Assembly (NCBI RefSeq): GCF_015207605.1
Contig: NZ_JADEWO010000003.1
Coordinates: 124,001-188,000 of the forward strand
DNA: 64,000 nucleotides
Source: Oculatella sp. LEGE 06141
Lineage (GTDB): Bacteria > Cyanobacteriota > Cyanobacteriia > Elainellales > Elainellaceae
Direction: 5' to 3'
The position numbers were made by a program, and so were the translations under genes. The notes under the pieces were generated by a model. It saw only the letters and a list, made by a program, of their open reading frames with translations, had not been told where the DNA came from and ran no database searches. Shown here in pieces: positions 19,206 through 27,342 of the stretch. Each line of letters begins with the position of its first letter. The stretch's first letter is position 1.

Positions 19206-20324
19206 TTAACCGCCAAAAGCGACAGGAAATGTCAGCTTGAGAGCGGCGGTTAGCAGCAAGTTGACCAGCGAGATGGGCAGCAGAAACTTCCATCCCAGGT
19301 CGAGCAGTTGGTCAATACGAACGCGAGGCAGTGTCCAGCGCAGCAGGATCGCCAGAAAAATTAACAGATAGGCTTTGAACACCGTCATGACGATACCCAA
19401 GGCTCCAGTCAGCACTTGTAGCCAGGCGGTTGTTTCGCTAACGCCAATCCAATCGGCGATCGCACCCACAGGAACAAGAAACTCCCACCCGCCCAGATAC
19501 AGCACCGCAAACAGCAGTGCCGAAAGAACCAGGTTGACGTATGAGCCAAGATAAAACAGCCCAAATTTCATGCCTGCATATTCGGTCTGGTACCCTGCCA
19601 CCAGTTCCTCTTCTGCCTCTGGTAAGTCAAACGGTAGGCGTTCACACTCTGCCAGGGCTGCAATCCAAAAAATCAGAAATCCGATCGGCTGTCGCCAAAT
19701 GTTCCAGCCTAAAATACCAAACCCAGCCTGTTGCTCAACAATGTCAACCGTACTGAGCGAGTTAGACATCATTACGATCGCCAGCACCGATAGCGCCAGC
19801 GGAATCTCATAGCTGATGGATTGAGCCGCCGCCCGCAGCCCTCCCAACAAAGAATACTTGTTGTTTGAGGAATAGCCCGCCATCAGCAAGCCAATGGGCG
19901 CAATGCTAGACAAGGCGATCCAGAGGAAAATCCCGATCCCCAGATCGGTAATTTGCAGGTTATGCCCAAAGGGCACAATCAGGAACGACAAGAAAACAGG
20001 AATGACGACAACCGCAGGCCCCAGGGTAAACAGCCAGCGGTCAGCCTTCATTGGAATGATGTCTTCTTTGAACAACAGCTTAAGCCCATCGGCAACCGGA
20101 ATCAGCATTCCCAAAGGGCCAGCATATTCTGGTCCAATGCGCTGCTGCGCTGCCGCTGAGATTTTACGCTCCAGCCAGGTTGTCACCAGAACGGCGACCG
20201 TCGCGCCCACCAGAACTACCAGCATTGGGAGCGGAATCCAAACGACTTTGGCAACTCCTACAGGTAAACCCAGGTCGGTCAATACCTGAACAAAACTTCC
20301 TTGTAAATCAATTCCTGGATTCAT
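19206..20324 (-). CDS. ndhA: NAD(P)H-quinone oxidoreductase subunit NdhA (NuoH/1)
   Basis: A 372-residue membrane protein with about eight helices. Conserved quinone-site features include [19 protein letters not shown] and [25 protein letters not shown]. NdhA joins the membrane and peripheral arms of NDH-1 and forms part of the plastoquinone cavity. I chose the ATG at 20324 ([12 protein letters not shown]), which matches the family start; an in-frame extension of ten codons exists. First gene of the ndhA-I-G-E-NAD kinase run, so the promoter should be in 20325-20600. Confidence 0.97.
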   Translation of the reverse strand: MNPGIDLQGSFVQVLTDLGLPVGVAKVVWIPLPMLVVLVGATVAVLVTTWLERKISAAAQQRIGPEYAGPLGMLIPVADGLKLLFKEDIIPMKADRWLFTLGPAVVVIPVFLSFLIVPFGHNLQITDLGIGIFLWIALSSIAPIGLLMAGYSSNNKYSLLGGLRAAAQSISYEIPLALSVLAIVMMSNSLSTVDIVEQQAGFGILGWNIWRQPIGFLIFWIAALAECERLPFDLPEAEEELVAGYQTEYAGMKFGLFYLGSYVNLVLSALLFAVLYLGGWEFLVPVGAIADWIGVSETTAWLQVLTGALGIVMTVFKAYLLIFLAILLRWTLPRVRIDQLLDLGWKFLLPISLVNLLLTAALKLTFPVAFGG

Positions 20325-20477
20325 GGTTTTCAATAGCGTTAACTGATAAGGCATTCACAGTCCTGGATACTCAATCAAATTGACAAGCCCTAAAGCCGAC
20401 ATGGGGGCAAAGGTACTGGTTTCAGCGTCGATCGCGATCGCCACTACCGTGTTTGATGCCGTCAACCTGAATGGGTA

Positions 20478-20600
20478 TTGCCTAGAGGATACTCTGGTTT
20501 GTGAAACGGTATAAATTCAACTCCGTTGACGCTAGGCAACATCCCAGTTTGTGAAGATTCTTCACTAACCACCAGCTTCAGTATACCGCCGCTGGTTTTT
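20478..20600 (+). ncRNA. Candidate structured RNA ending in an intrinsic terminator
   Basis: TTGCCTAG at 20478-20485 pairs with CTAGGCAA at 20532-20539 and encloses AACGG (20505-20509) paired with CCGTT (20523-20527). A second hairpin, GTGAAG-ATT-CTTCAC, lies at 20551-20565. A third, ACCAGC (20571-20576) with GCTGGT (20591-20596), runs into five or more T residues. The T-run points to a plus-strand transcript of about 120 nt. No known family was recognised. The region also lies upstream of ndhA on the other strand and could partly be its leader. Confidence 0.4.
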
Positions 20601-20774
20601 ACAACGGTGTCAGTCATTTAGAAGAAATTCTGTTGAGCCAGATAAGCCAGGATGAACGGTTGGAAACTGGCCGGAATGAACGTACCGCCGATGGCACGAC
20701 ATAACCTGCTCGTTCTTCCTGTTGGTTGCAAATTGAGTGGCTGGCTGAACGAATAAACTTGAGCCGCGAAAAAA

Positions 20775-20805
20775 TTGACTCAATTTCAGTTACATCGGTT
20801 ATAAA
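20775..20805 (+). promoter_or_regulatory. Possible promoter for the sigma-like gene
   Basis: TTGACT at 20775-20780 and TATAAA at 20800-20805 are separated by 19 bases, slightly long. It would give a 5' untranslated region of about 240 bases before the GTG at 21050. Weak support. Confidence 0.3.
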
Positions 20806-21049
20806 ATAGTGCAACTTATCTAGAAGTCTGGGTATATTGAGAGCTATTCATCCATTGACCTGCTAAGGGGTTCAACCCTGGCAAACCGCCTGGAATGCGT
20901 ATCAATTGGCTTAGGCTCTCTTCTATACCGTTGAGGTCAGACCTGCTGTCTGGATCGGCGATCGCACTCAGAAGGGTTTTGCTGTCAAGTTCAGTGCCTC
21001 ACATGAGTGAGCTAATTCGTCCCCTTGCCGACTGCTAGCAATTAAAACT

Positions 21050-21751
21050 GTGCTGATTCCTAGCTTCCCTGAATGTAGTCACTCCCTGGTTAAGTCCCTG
21101 CATCATTACAGCGACCACGAGTTGCTGACTTTATTTCAACGCCATCCCGATACAGGGCAATATTTTACGGCTATTTTTTGTCGCTATAGCCCAATTGTTT
21201 ATACCCTGGTGCGGCATTCGGCGCGATCGCCTGTGCAAGCAGATTATCTGTTTGCCACGATCTGGCGGCATGTTCACCGCGAACTGAGCGGGCTAGATTT
21301 GCGCCACTACGCGCAAACCCAGGCAGAACCGGGTCAGCTAACGTTGCAAAGTTGGCTGATTAACATGACGGCCTATTGCATCAACACAGCAGATTTGCCC
21401 TCGGTTGAATCGATTCACTACTCGCTTCAGGCGGCTTCACCGCCGCTGTGGTGTTACGTTGAACAAGCGTTAGACCAGTTAGCTCCGGTGCAGCGGCTGA
21501 TGATCTTGATGGCGCAAACGTTTCGCTGGAGTGAGACTCGAATTGCCGCCTATCTCCAGGCCGAAGGCGAAGCCATTTCCCCGGCAGAAGTGCGGACGCA
21601 ATTGCAGGTTTGCTATCAGCAACTTGAGCGGATCTTGCCAGATGACATTCGGGCGATCTACTTACAGCACTCGGTTGCTAATCATCCGTCGGCCTATGAC
21701 GATGAGTTGGATGTAGACCCCTTAGAACATCGGTTTGAGGAAATTCTATGA
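21050..21751 (+). CDS. Divergent sigma-70/ECF-like protein
   Basis: A 233-residue protein. Residues about 20-70 (YSDHELLTLFQRHPDTGQYFTAIFCRYSPIVYTL) resemble sigma region 2, and residues about 140-200 (ALDQLAPVQRLMILMAQTFRWSETRIAAYL) resemble region 4 with a helix-turn-helix. The region 2 promoter-melting residues are not obvious, so it may be a degenerate sigma factor or a regulator with that fold. It begins with GTG. The stop overlaps the start of the exported TPR gene (ATGA), which implies translational coupling. Function is inferred only from fold. Confidence 0.65.
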   Translation: MLIPSFPECSHSLVKSLHHYSDHELLTLFQRHPDTGQYFTAIFCRYSPIVYTLVRHSARSPVQADYLFATIWRHVHRELSGLDLRHYAQTQAEPGQLTLQSWLINMTAYCINTADLPSVESIHYSLQAASPPLWCYVEQALDQLAPVQRLMILMAQTFRWSETRIAAYLQAEGEAISPAEVRTQLQVCYQQLERILPDDIRAIYLQHSVANHPSAYDDELDVDPLEHRFEEIL

Positions 21752-22791
21752 ACGGCTGGCGACTGGTTGCGCTGGTGACTGTCTCTGTGTCTGGTTTGGC
21801 GATCGCCCCTATCCCCGGTGGCATGTTTGACCGCGCCAATGCGCTGGAATTTAACTCACCGTCTACTTCCCTGGGTGGTGAAACCGCCAGCCAACGCAGC
21901 GAAGCCGATCGGTTGATGCGGTTGGCCAGTGAGCGGCAGTCGGTTGGAGCGTCTGAAGAGGCTCTGGGGTTGTGGCAAGAGGCGTTAGATCTGTATTCTC
22001 GTCTGGCAGACTTTGCGGGAATGGGTCGCGCTTACGATTATTTGGGGCTAACCTTTGCCGATTTAGGCCGATATGCTGAGGCGGAGGATGCGTTGCGGCG
22101 GCGCTTGGCGATCGCCCGCGACGAACAGGATTTTCAGGGGCAAGTGTATGGCCTCAACAATTTGGGCACCGTGTTGCTGCATCGGCTCAATCCGCAATCG
22201 GCTCAAGCCTTGTTTTCTGAAGCGCTGACCATTGCGCGGCAAATGAACCATTCCAGTGGGCAAGGATTGTCGCTTAGCAACCTGGGGCTGGTGGCCGCTA
22301 GCTTGGGACGTTACGACGATGCTATTGAATATTATGAGGAGGCGGTACAGTTGCGGCGGCGAGCGGGCGATCGCAGCGGTGAGGTTAATACGCTCAATAA
22401 TCTGGCAACGGTGTATCTCAACGCCAATCTTCCCATTGATGCATTGCGGGTATCGCTCACGGCGCTGGATTTTGCTCGATATCATGGCGATCGCCCCAAT
22501 CAGGTGCGGGCAATCGATAATTTGGTTGCTGTTTACACCCTTAGGGGGCAGGATCAGCAGGCACTAGAACTGCTTGAACAGCGGGTACAACTGACTGATC
22601 GGCGCGATCGCCAGCAACAACTGATTAGCGTTCGGTCGTTGGCTGAGGCGTATCGGCGCACTGGGAACATGACGGCCGCACAGGAAACGTACCAGCAGGC
22701 GATCGCGATCGCCCAAGAGCTACAAAACCATCGAGCCGAAACGGAGTTACGCGCGCGGTTGGGAAGCCTGGTTCTAACCACCGCTCGTTGA
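21748..22791 (+). CDS. Exported tetratricopeptide-repeat protein
   Basis: A 347-residue protein. The first 35 residues are a signal peptide-like stretch (RLVALVTVSVSGLAIAP). From about residue 50 the chain consists of TPR units, e.g. GRAYDYLGLTFADLGRYAEAEDALRR, GQVYGLNNLGTVLLHRL and GLSLSNLGLVAASLGRYDDAIEYYEEA, seven or so in total. TPRs mediate protein-protein contacts. No enzymatic domain is visible. The ATG overlaps the stop of the sigma-like gene, so the two are co-translated. Location is probably periplasm or membrane-anchored. Confidence 0.85.
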   Translation: MNGWRLVALVTVSVSGLAIAPIPGGMFDRANALEFNSPSTSLGGETASQRSEADRLMRLASERQSVGASEEALGLWQEALDLYSRLADFAGMGRAYDYLGLTFADLGRYAEAEDALRRRLAIARDEQDFQGQVYGLNNLGTVLLHRLNPQSAQALFSEALTIARQMNHSSGQGLSLSNLGLVAASLGRYDDAIEYYEEAVQLRRRAGDRSGEVNTLNNLATVYLNANLPIDALRVSLTALDFARYHGDRPNQVRAIDNLVAVYTLRGQDQQALELLEQRVQLTDRRDRQQQLISVRSLAEAYRRTGNMTAAQETYQQAIAIAQELQNHRAETELRARLGSLVLTTAR

Positions 22792-22870
22792 CAAGATTGC
22801 CAGGTTGGCCTGTTTGGTGAGGGCTATCCGGAGGCTGTTCCTGCTAAACGAAGCGTTGAGGCGGCTGCGT

Positions 22871-22892
22871 GGGCTTCGCCATAACAAAGCCC
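22871..22892. terminator. Weak hairpin between convergent genes
   Basis: GGGCTT at 22871-22876 and AAGCCC at 22887-22892 form a short stem between the convergent TPR gene and the secreted-protein gene. No T-run follows; low support as a terminator. Confidence 0.3.
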
Positions 22893-22931
22893 GCTGAGCG
22901 TTTGACGCTAGCTGCAACCGCACCTTGATTC

Positions 22932-23513
22932 CTAATTCAAGAAGACTTCGCCCAATTCGCTGATGTTAAGCGTGGTGCGATCGGCGGCAAAATCAGTCGT
23001 TTCATCCAGATTAACGATCAGCGTTCCTGGGTTGGGTGCATTGGCTCGTAATGTAACGACCAACAAACCCTGATCTTGCCGTCGGAAGGTTAAGGTGGTG
23101 GGGGCTGGTAAGTCTCGCAAGGTAACGGTTGTCCGTCCGGCCAGGGTGCGAACTTCTGTGTCTCCCACTACCTGATAGCTAACCGCCGCTCCCGTTTCGT
23201 TGACCATCTGAATCGTGACGCGATTGCCCGCCAGGTTGACGACCCCATCGGGACGGGGTTCGGGTTGAGGCAGCAACTCTGTGGGGGCAGGCGTAGTCGC
23301 AGGGGTGGGAGCCGTAGTAGGGAGTGGAGCCGTTTCGCGCGGGGTGCGATTGTAGGGCGGTTCCTGGAAAATACTGGGTTGAGACGTTTGTTTAACCAGT
23401 GGAGTGGCGATCGCCGCTAAAGGAGTGCTACCCAGACCCAGGAAAATAAAACTACCACCCAAGAGAACGGCGAGGGTTCGATTGGATTTAGCAAGCAAAT
23501 ATTGAATAGCCAT
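22932..23513 (-). CDS. Secreted protein of unknown function with Pro/Thr-rich linker
   Basis: A 193-residue protein. A hydrophobic segment at about 13-35 (TLAVLLGGSFIFLGLGSTPLAA) acts as signal peptide or anchor. A Pro/Thr/Ala-rich linker at about 55-90 follows, then a compact beta-rich domain of about 100 residues (NRVTIQMVNETGAAVSYQVV, TVTLRDLPAPTTLTFRR). I recognise no named family. It is single-gene and converges on the TPR gene. It is probably located in the periplasm or at the cell surface. Confidence 0.75.
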   Translation of the reverse strand: MAIQYLLAKSNRTLAVLLGGSFIFLGLGSTPLAAIATPLVKQTSQPSIFQEPPYNRTPRETAPLPTTAPTPATTPAPTELLPQPEPRPDGVVNLAGNRVTIQMVNETGAAVSYQVVGDTEVRTLAGRTTVTLRDLPAPTTLTFRRQDQGLLVVTLRANAPNPGTLIVNLDETTDFAADRTTLNISELGEVFLN

Positions 23514-24143
23514 AATTGAACCTGTGTGAAGTTGAAATGGTAACGAACAAATGACAACGTGCCCAGACGCACTGCTTACAGTTGAGCCACTTAACCCTGG
23601 TACTGTTTCTCTATTTCATCAAGAAATTGCATAATTCAGGGAAATACGCAAGAAGACTGTGTATAAAGCGTCTCACTTAGATAGCGTTCGGTTGTTCAAC
23701 CAGTGCCCAAATACAGGAGTGTGTTCGTCCTAAGCGATTGGTTTAAACGTATTACAGCCATTTTCATTTGCATTCACCACACCTCAAACTCTACACCCCA
23801 CACCCATCTTGGCGAGACTGTGGCTGACTCGATTGAGAACTGCTGTAAATGGGCCGCGTTCGACTTCAAACTTTCCCAACCTGGGGACTTTCGAACTGAT
23901 GCCGTTTCAACGTTCCCGAAAGAGGGCTTTGCGCCTGTGGTAATCCGGAAGGGGGGCGGTTCGAGCGACAATCACCACGTTTGAAACATCTAAGCGTTCA
24001 TTCGTTCCCAGTGTTGAGTTAATTTAGATTGAATACTGGTTCGCCTAAGAGATTTAGTCTATCGGGCTGCTCTTTTGATGGCTTGTCCTGAGCAGTAACG
24101 CCAAGCACTGACCCAATTTTTTCCTAACCTATAGGGACATGCT
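23514..24143. other. Gene-poor region
   Basis: About 630 bases in which I find no convincing gene. A 93-codon GTG-initiated frame at 23703-23984 has no family features and an unusual His/Ser-rich composition. The A/C-rich stretch near 23790-23810 (CTACACCCCACACCC) is a kind of simple sequence. No structured RNA was evident. Confidence 0.4.
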
Positions 24144-24500
24144 GTGAAATACTTTTTTTTATCAGATGGATGGGTCGTTGGTAGAGTCTGGGAATTTGGT
24201 GGACTCTGGGACGAATTTGCCTGGAGACGCAAACCACAGATTTCTCAAACGAGTCTTTGCATTATGGAGCAGGGTGAGAAACTGTGGCTTTATCAGGTTG
24301 AAGATGCCGTTTTGATGGTAGAAGTGCAGCCAACTCCTGCCGTTGAGGCCAATCCGGCGACTCGTAGTATTGGGCAGGTGGTACTTAAACGGCTGATTAC
24401 AGCAGAGCAGGCGATCGAACTGCTCTGTAACGCTGAACTGTTCCTCAGTTCCCAGCATCCGCAACTGCAAGACCCAACAAACATGAATCAGCAGGTTTAA
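24144..24500 (+). CDS. Conserved hypothetical protein
   Basis: A 118-residue protein starting at a GTG with MKYFFLSDGWVVGRVWEFGGLWDE, followed by AWRRKPQI and a beta-rich centre (GEKLWLYQVEDAVLMVEV) and a helical C-terminal half. The W/R-rich N-terminus and high aromatic content look like a real, conserved cyanobacterial protein, but I cannot name a domain or function. No signal peptide. It ends 60 bases before the promoter of the manganese riboswitch and has no obvious operon partner. Confidence 0.65.
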   Translation: MKYFFLSDGWVVGRVWEFGGLWDEFAWRRKPQISQTSLCIMEQGEKLWLYQVEDAVLMVEVQPTPAVEANPATRSIGQVVLKRLITAEQAIELLCNAELFLSSQHPQLQDPTNMNQQV

Positions 24501-24560
24501 TGTTTACCAAACAGAAAGCCTTTTCTCGTTAAACTCGATCGCCAGTGGTAATGGGCAGTG

Positions 24561-24566
24561 TATAAT
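24561..24566 (+). promoter_or_regulatory. Extended -10 box upstream of the manganese riboswitch
   Basis: TATAAT at 24561-24566, preceded by GTG. A start at about 24573 would begin the transcript just before the P1 helix of the riboswitch. No good -35 box is seen. Confidence 0.5.
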
Positions 24567-24576
24567 TGCCTATAAC

Positions 24577-24689
24577 TGAAGGGGAGTAGCTGCTGGCGTT
24601 GTGTCAGCCCGTCTGAATCAACATACTGGTGATGAACCTGGTTCAGATGACAAATTGAATTCATCAGCAATTTGCAAGCGAGACCTTCA
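24577..24689 (+). promoter_or_regulatory. yybP-ykoY manganese riboswitch
   Basis: The two signature loops of this Mn2+-binding family are present: GGGGAGTAGC at 24581-24590 and GCGAGACC at 24678-24685. They sit at the two ends of a closing helix, TGAAGG (24577-24582) with CCTTCA (24684-24689), as in the family structure. Downstream, a pyrimidine tract TTCCTCCTC (24728-24736) is complementary to the Shine-Dalgarno GGAGGAG (24773-24779) of the exporter gene, so translation control is likely. Metal binding to yybP-ykoY aptamers and their link to manganese exporters are established for the family. The switching mechanism here is inferred. Confidence 0.88.
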
Positions 24690-24788
24690 CTGAGTCCACG
24701 GATGGGTGGGCTTGGTGAGGTATTGTATTCCTCCTCAAGTTCACTCAGGTTGTTCGACCGTCTGAGGAATTTGGAGGAGTTCAAGAGA

Positions 24789-25412
24789 GTGCTAACGGCT
24801 TTTACTGCTGGGTTACTGCTAATTACGGTTTCAGAGTTAGGCGATAAAACCTTCTTTATTGCGGTCATTTTGGCTATGCGCCACTCTCGCCGCCTGGTGT
24901 TTTTGGGAGTGGTGGCTGCTCTGGCAACGATGACGGTGTTGTCGGTGTTGTTGGGGCAGGCTGTGTCCGTGTTGCCTCAAATCTATGTGCAATATGCTGA
25001 GGTGCTGTTGTTTGCCGTATTTGGCTTCAAGTTGCTGTATGACGCTAGCCAGATGCCTGCTGCCGGATGCAACTCTGAAGAACAGCAGGAAGCCGAGGCG
25101 GTGGTCACTCAAGCGGAAGCGAAATTGCCCAAACGCCACACGGGAATGGCGATCGTCACAGAAGCATTTGTGCTGACGTTTCTGGGAGAATGGGGCGATC
25201 GCACTCAACTGGCTACCATTGTTTTAGCAGCATCCAACAATCCGTTTGGGGTGGCAGCAGGCGCAACCTTAGGACACGCCATCTGCGCGGCGATCGCTGT
25301 GGCTTGCGGCAAATTTATCTGTGGACGAATCTCGGAACGCACCATCACCAGCTTAGGGGGCGTGCTATTTTTGATTTTCGCTGGGGTTGCAGCGATCGAT
25401 CTACTGCCCTGA
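24789..25412 (+). CDS. mnx: Manganese exporter of the GDT1/UPF0016 (Mnx) family
   Basis: A 207-residue membrane protein with two copies of the family cation motif: ELGDKT in the first helix and EWGDRT in the fourth, within about six to seven membrane helices. Homologues export Mn2+ from the cytoplasm, in cyanobacteria into the thylakoid lumen or periplasm. I chose the GTG at 24789, ten bases after GGAGGAG. The longer in-frame reading from 24672 starts inside the riboswitch and its extra residues have no family features. A long perfect hairpin follows the gene. Confidence 0.92.
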   Translation: MLTAFTAGLLLITVSELGDKTFFIAVILAMRHSRRLVFLGVVAALATMTVLSVLLGQAVSVLPQIYVQYAEVLLFAVFGFKLLYDASQMPAAGCNSEEQQEAEAVVTQAEAKLPKRHTGMAIVTEAFVLTFLGEWGDRTQLATIVLAASNNPFGVAAGATLGHAICAAIAVACGKFICGRISERTITSLGGVLFLIFAGVAAIDLLP

Positions 25413-25421
25413 GAAGTATTG

Positions 25422-25457
25422 CAAAACAACAGGCACCTTCGGGTGCCTGTTGTTTTG
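25422..25457. terminator. Bidirectional intrinsic terminator
   Basis: A perfect 16-bp stem, 25422-25437 with 25442-25457, closed by the stable TTCG tetraloop. It has A-rich sequence on one side and T-rich on the other. It lies between the convergent exporter and aldehyde-deformylating oxygenase genes and can terminate both. Confidence 0.93.
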
Positions 25458-25475
25458 AGAATTCGAAGAGAACTC

Positions 25476-26171
25476 TTAGGCTGCGGTTAACCCATACGCC
25501 GACATCCGCATGATGTCGCGGGTGGTAAACCCAATGTTGCTCAGCGCTTCGCCATAGCTGATCATAAAGTCTTCGACTAAAGCTTCCTTCTCCATTTGTA
25601 AGACATGGGCATCTGCTTCAACCTGGTTCAGCATTCGCCACACCAGCGGTAAGTTCTGCCGATTAGCCTCTTCTAGTTCTGCCTTGGATGCCTCAAAGTT
25701 AGCCTTCAGCCACTCTTCACCGAAGTTGAGGTGGAGATACTCGTCTTTCACTACACCTTCGGTGATCTTGCGGGCAAAGTCATCTGCTACGGGAATGTAG
25801 ATATTGTAAGCAGAGATGGCAAAGCACTCAATGACGAGCGACTGAATTAATAGACAGGTGACAATCCGACCTTCTGCCGCAGCTTCTTGGAAGTTAGTGT
25901 GCAATTGGGCGAAGAACTCACGGGCAAACTCCATGTCTGGAGTAACGTCAAGGTTACGCCCGCAAGCTTGAAATCCCTTCTTGTGGCGGTTTTCCATCTT
26001 CGCTAAACTCAAAAGCTGGTCGTGATGATCGGGCATCATCTCCGCCAGACGCTTGTAGTTTTCGTGCGCCTCTTGCTCGCCTTCAATCACGATCGCGTTG
26101 ATCCGGCTGTAGGCATCTTTGTAGGCTTCACTTTGAAAGTCAATTTCAGGGCTAAGCTCAAGTTGCTGCAT
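25476..26171 (-). CDS. Aldehyde-deformylating oxygenase (alkane synthesis)
   Basis: A 231-residue ferritin-like di-iron enzyme that turns fatty aldehydes into alkanes or alkenes and formate. Di-iron ligands are visible in [32 protein letters not shown] and [13 protein letters not shown]. The length and the whole sequence match the cyanobacterial family closely. The aldehyde comes from acyl-ACP reductase, whose gene usually neighbours this one; it is not found in this window. Soluble and cytoplasmic, it can dock on membranes. Confidence 0.95.
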   Translation of the reverse strand: MQQLELSPEIDFQSEAYKDAYSRINAIVIEGEQEAHENYKRLAEMMPDHHDQLLSLAKMENRHKKGFQACGRNLDVTPDMEFAREFFAQLHTNFQEAAAEGRIVTCLLIQSLVIECFAISAYNIYIPVADDFARKITEGVVKDEYLHLNFGEEWLKANFEASKAELEEANRQNLPLVWRMLNQVEADAHVLQMEKEALVEDFMISYGEALSNIGFTTRDIMRMSAYGLTAA

Positions 26172-26437
26172 AATTCCGTCGTCTCCTCGGTGACATGTCG
26201 TCGATGCACATCGACTGCAAAATGTTTAGATTCAGGCTGGTTTGATTTGAGGTCGTGCATTTGATCCTTACCATCCTCCACCCTACTGTTTTCAAGCTGG
26301 GATTTACAAGGATTCATCGGCAAGAATATGAATATTACATCTTTGGACAGAGATCGAGTGTGGAATAGTTATCAATACTGCCTACGGTGCAAAATCTAAA
26401 CCCATTTGGGTTGAACTCATTACCGCCAACGCTTTAG

Positions 26438-27331
26438 ATGCCAATGTCTACTTCCAATCCGAGCGATTTCTCTGCCGAACAACCCCCTGGTGCCGCGCCC
26501 CAACGTAGCCAGCCTGCCCTGAGCCAATGGCTCAGTTGGCTTAACCCTCTCTTGCTTCTAGTGGGGGCGATCGTCGTTCTGTTGCCGCTTGGGGTGGTGG
26601 TTTATGCGTCTCTAACTCCAACTGGAACGGTACCGGGGGTTGGGGTTTCCCAGGAAGCGCTAACCTGGTCAAACTATCAGGATGCCTGGAATCGGGGCAA
26701 CTTTTTGCTGGCGTTTGCTAACTCAACGTTGGTGGCTCTGTCTGTGACGGCGTTTCAGGTGGTTACCTCGGCTCTGGCTGGATATGCCCTGGCTCGGTTT
26801 CGGTTTTGGGGACGGCAGACGATTTTGCTCATTGTATTAGCCACACTGGTTATTCCATTTCAGCTTTTAGTCGTCCCTGTTTTTTTGGTGCTGAAGTGGG
26901 GGCACTTGATCAATACCTATGGCGCGTTGATTTTGCCGACAGCAGCGAATGGATTTGGAATTTTTTTGTTGCGGCAATATTTTCAAACGATTCCGGTAGA
27001 GTTGGAAGAAGCTGCCGCGATCGATGGAGCAACTCGGTGGCAGATCCTGTGGCGGGTGATGCTGCCTCTGGCTCGTCCGGCGTTAGTTACTCTGTTCCTG
27101 TTCACATTTATTGGCGAGTGGAACGATCTGTTTAAGCCGCTGGTGTTTACTACTCGTCCAGAACTGCGAACGGTGCAACTTGCTCTGGCAGAATTTCAGG
27201 AGCAGTTTACCAACAACTGGTCATTGTTGATGGCGGCTGTAGTCATTGCAACGGTGCCCGTTGTGATGCTGTTTTTGTTAGGACAACGGCAATTTATTCG
27301 TGGTATTGCAGCGACCGGAATTAAGAATTAG
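26438..27331 (+). CDS. ABC transporter permease, carbohydrate (MalG-type)
   Basis: A 297-residue inner-membrane permease with six hydrophobic segments and the EAA loop (ELEEAAAIDGATRWQILWRVMLPLARPAL) that docks to the ATPase. Family members import sugars or glycerol derivatives together with a second permease (MalF type), a binding protein and an ATPase. None of those partners is next to it. The start at 26438 is an ATG; a second ATG two codons later is possible. Substrate unknown. Confidence 0.9.
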   Translation: MPMSTSNPSDFSAEQPPGAAPQRSQPALSQWLSWLNPLLLLVGAIVVLLPLGVVVYASLTPTGTVPGVGVSQEALTWSNYQDAWNRGNFLLAFANSTLVALSVTAFQVVTSALAGYALARFRFWGRQTILLIVLATLVIPFQLLVVPVFLVLKWGHLINTYGALILPTAANGFGIFLLRQYFQTIPVELEEAAAIDGATRWQILWRVMLPLARPALVTLFLFTFIGEWNDLFKPLVFTTRPELRTVQLALAEFQEQFTNNWSLLMAAVVIATVPVVMLFLLGQRQFIRGIAATGIKN

Positions 27332-27342
27332 GGGCAGACCTG

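Noticed and set aside
20614-20814. 66-codon minus-strand frame between ndhA and the sigma-like gene
   Set aside because: No recognisable domain; the region is better explained as regulatory.
20860-20890. T-loop-like GGGGTTCAACCC resembling part of a tRNA
   Set aside because: No acceptor, D or anticodon stems could be built around it.
23703-23984. 93-codon GTG-initiated frame
   Set aside because: No family features, odd composition, no ribosome-binding site, and an equally open opposite frame.
24672-24788. N-terminal extension of the Mn exporter
   Set aside because: It starts inside the riboswitch, lacks conservation, and a good Shine-Dalgarno precedes the GTG at 24789.
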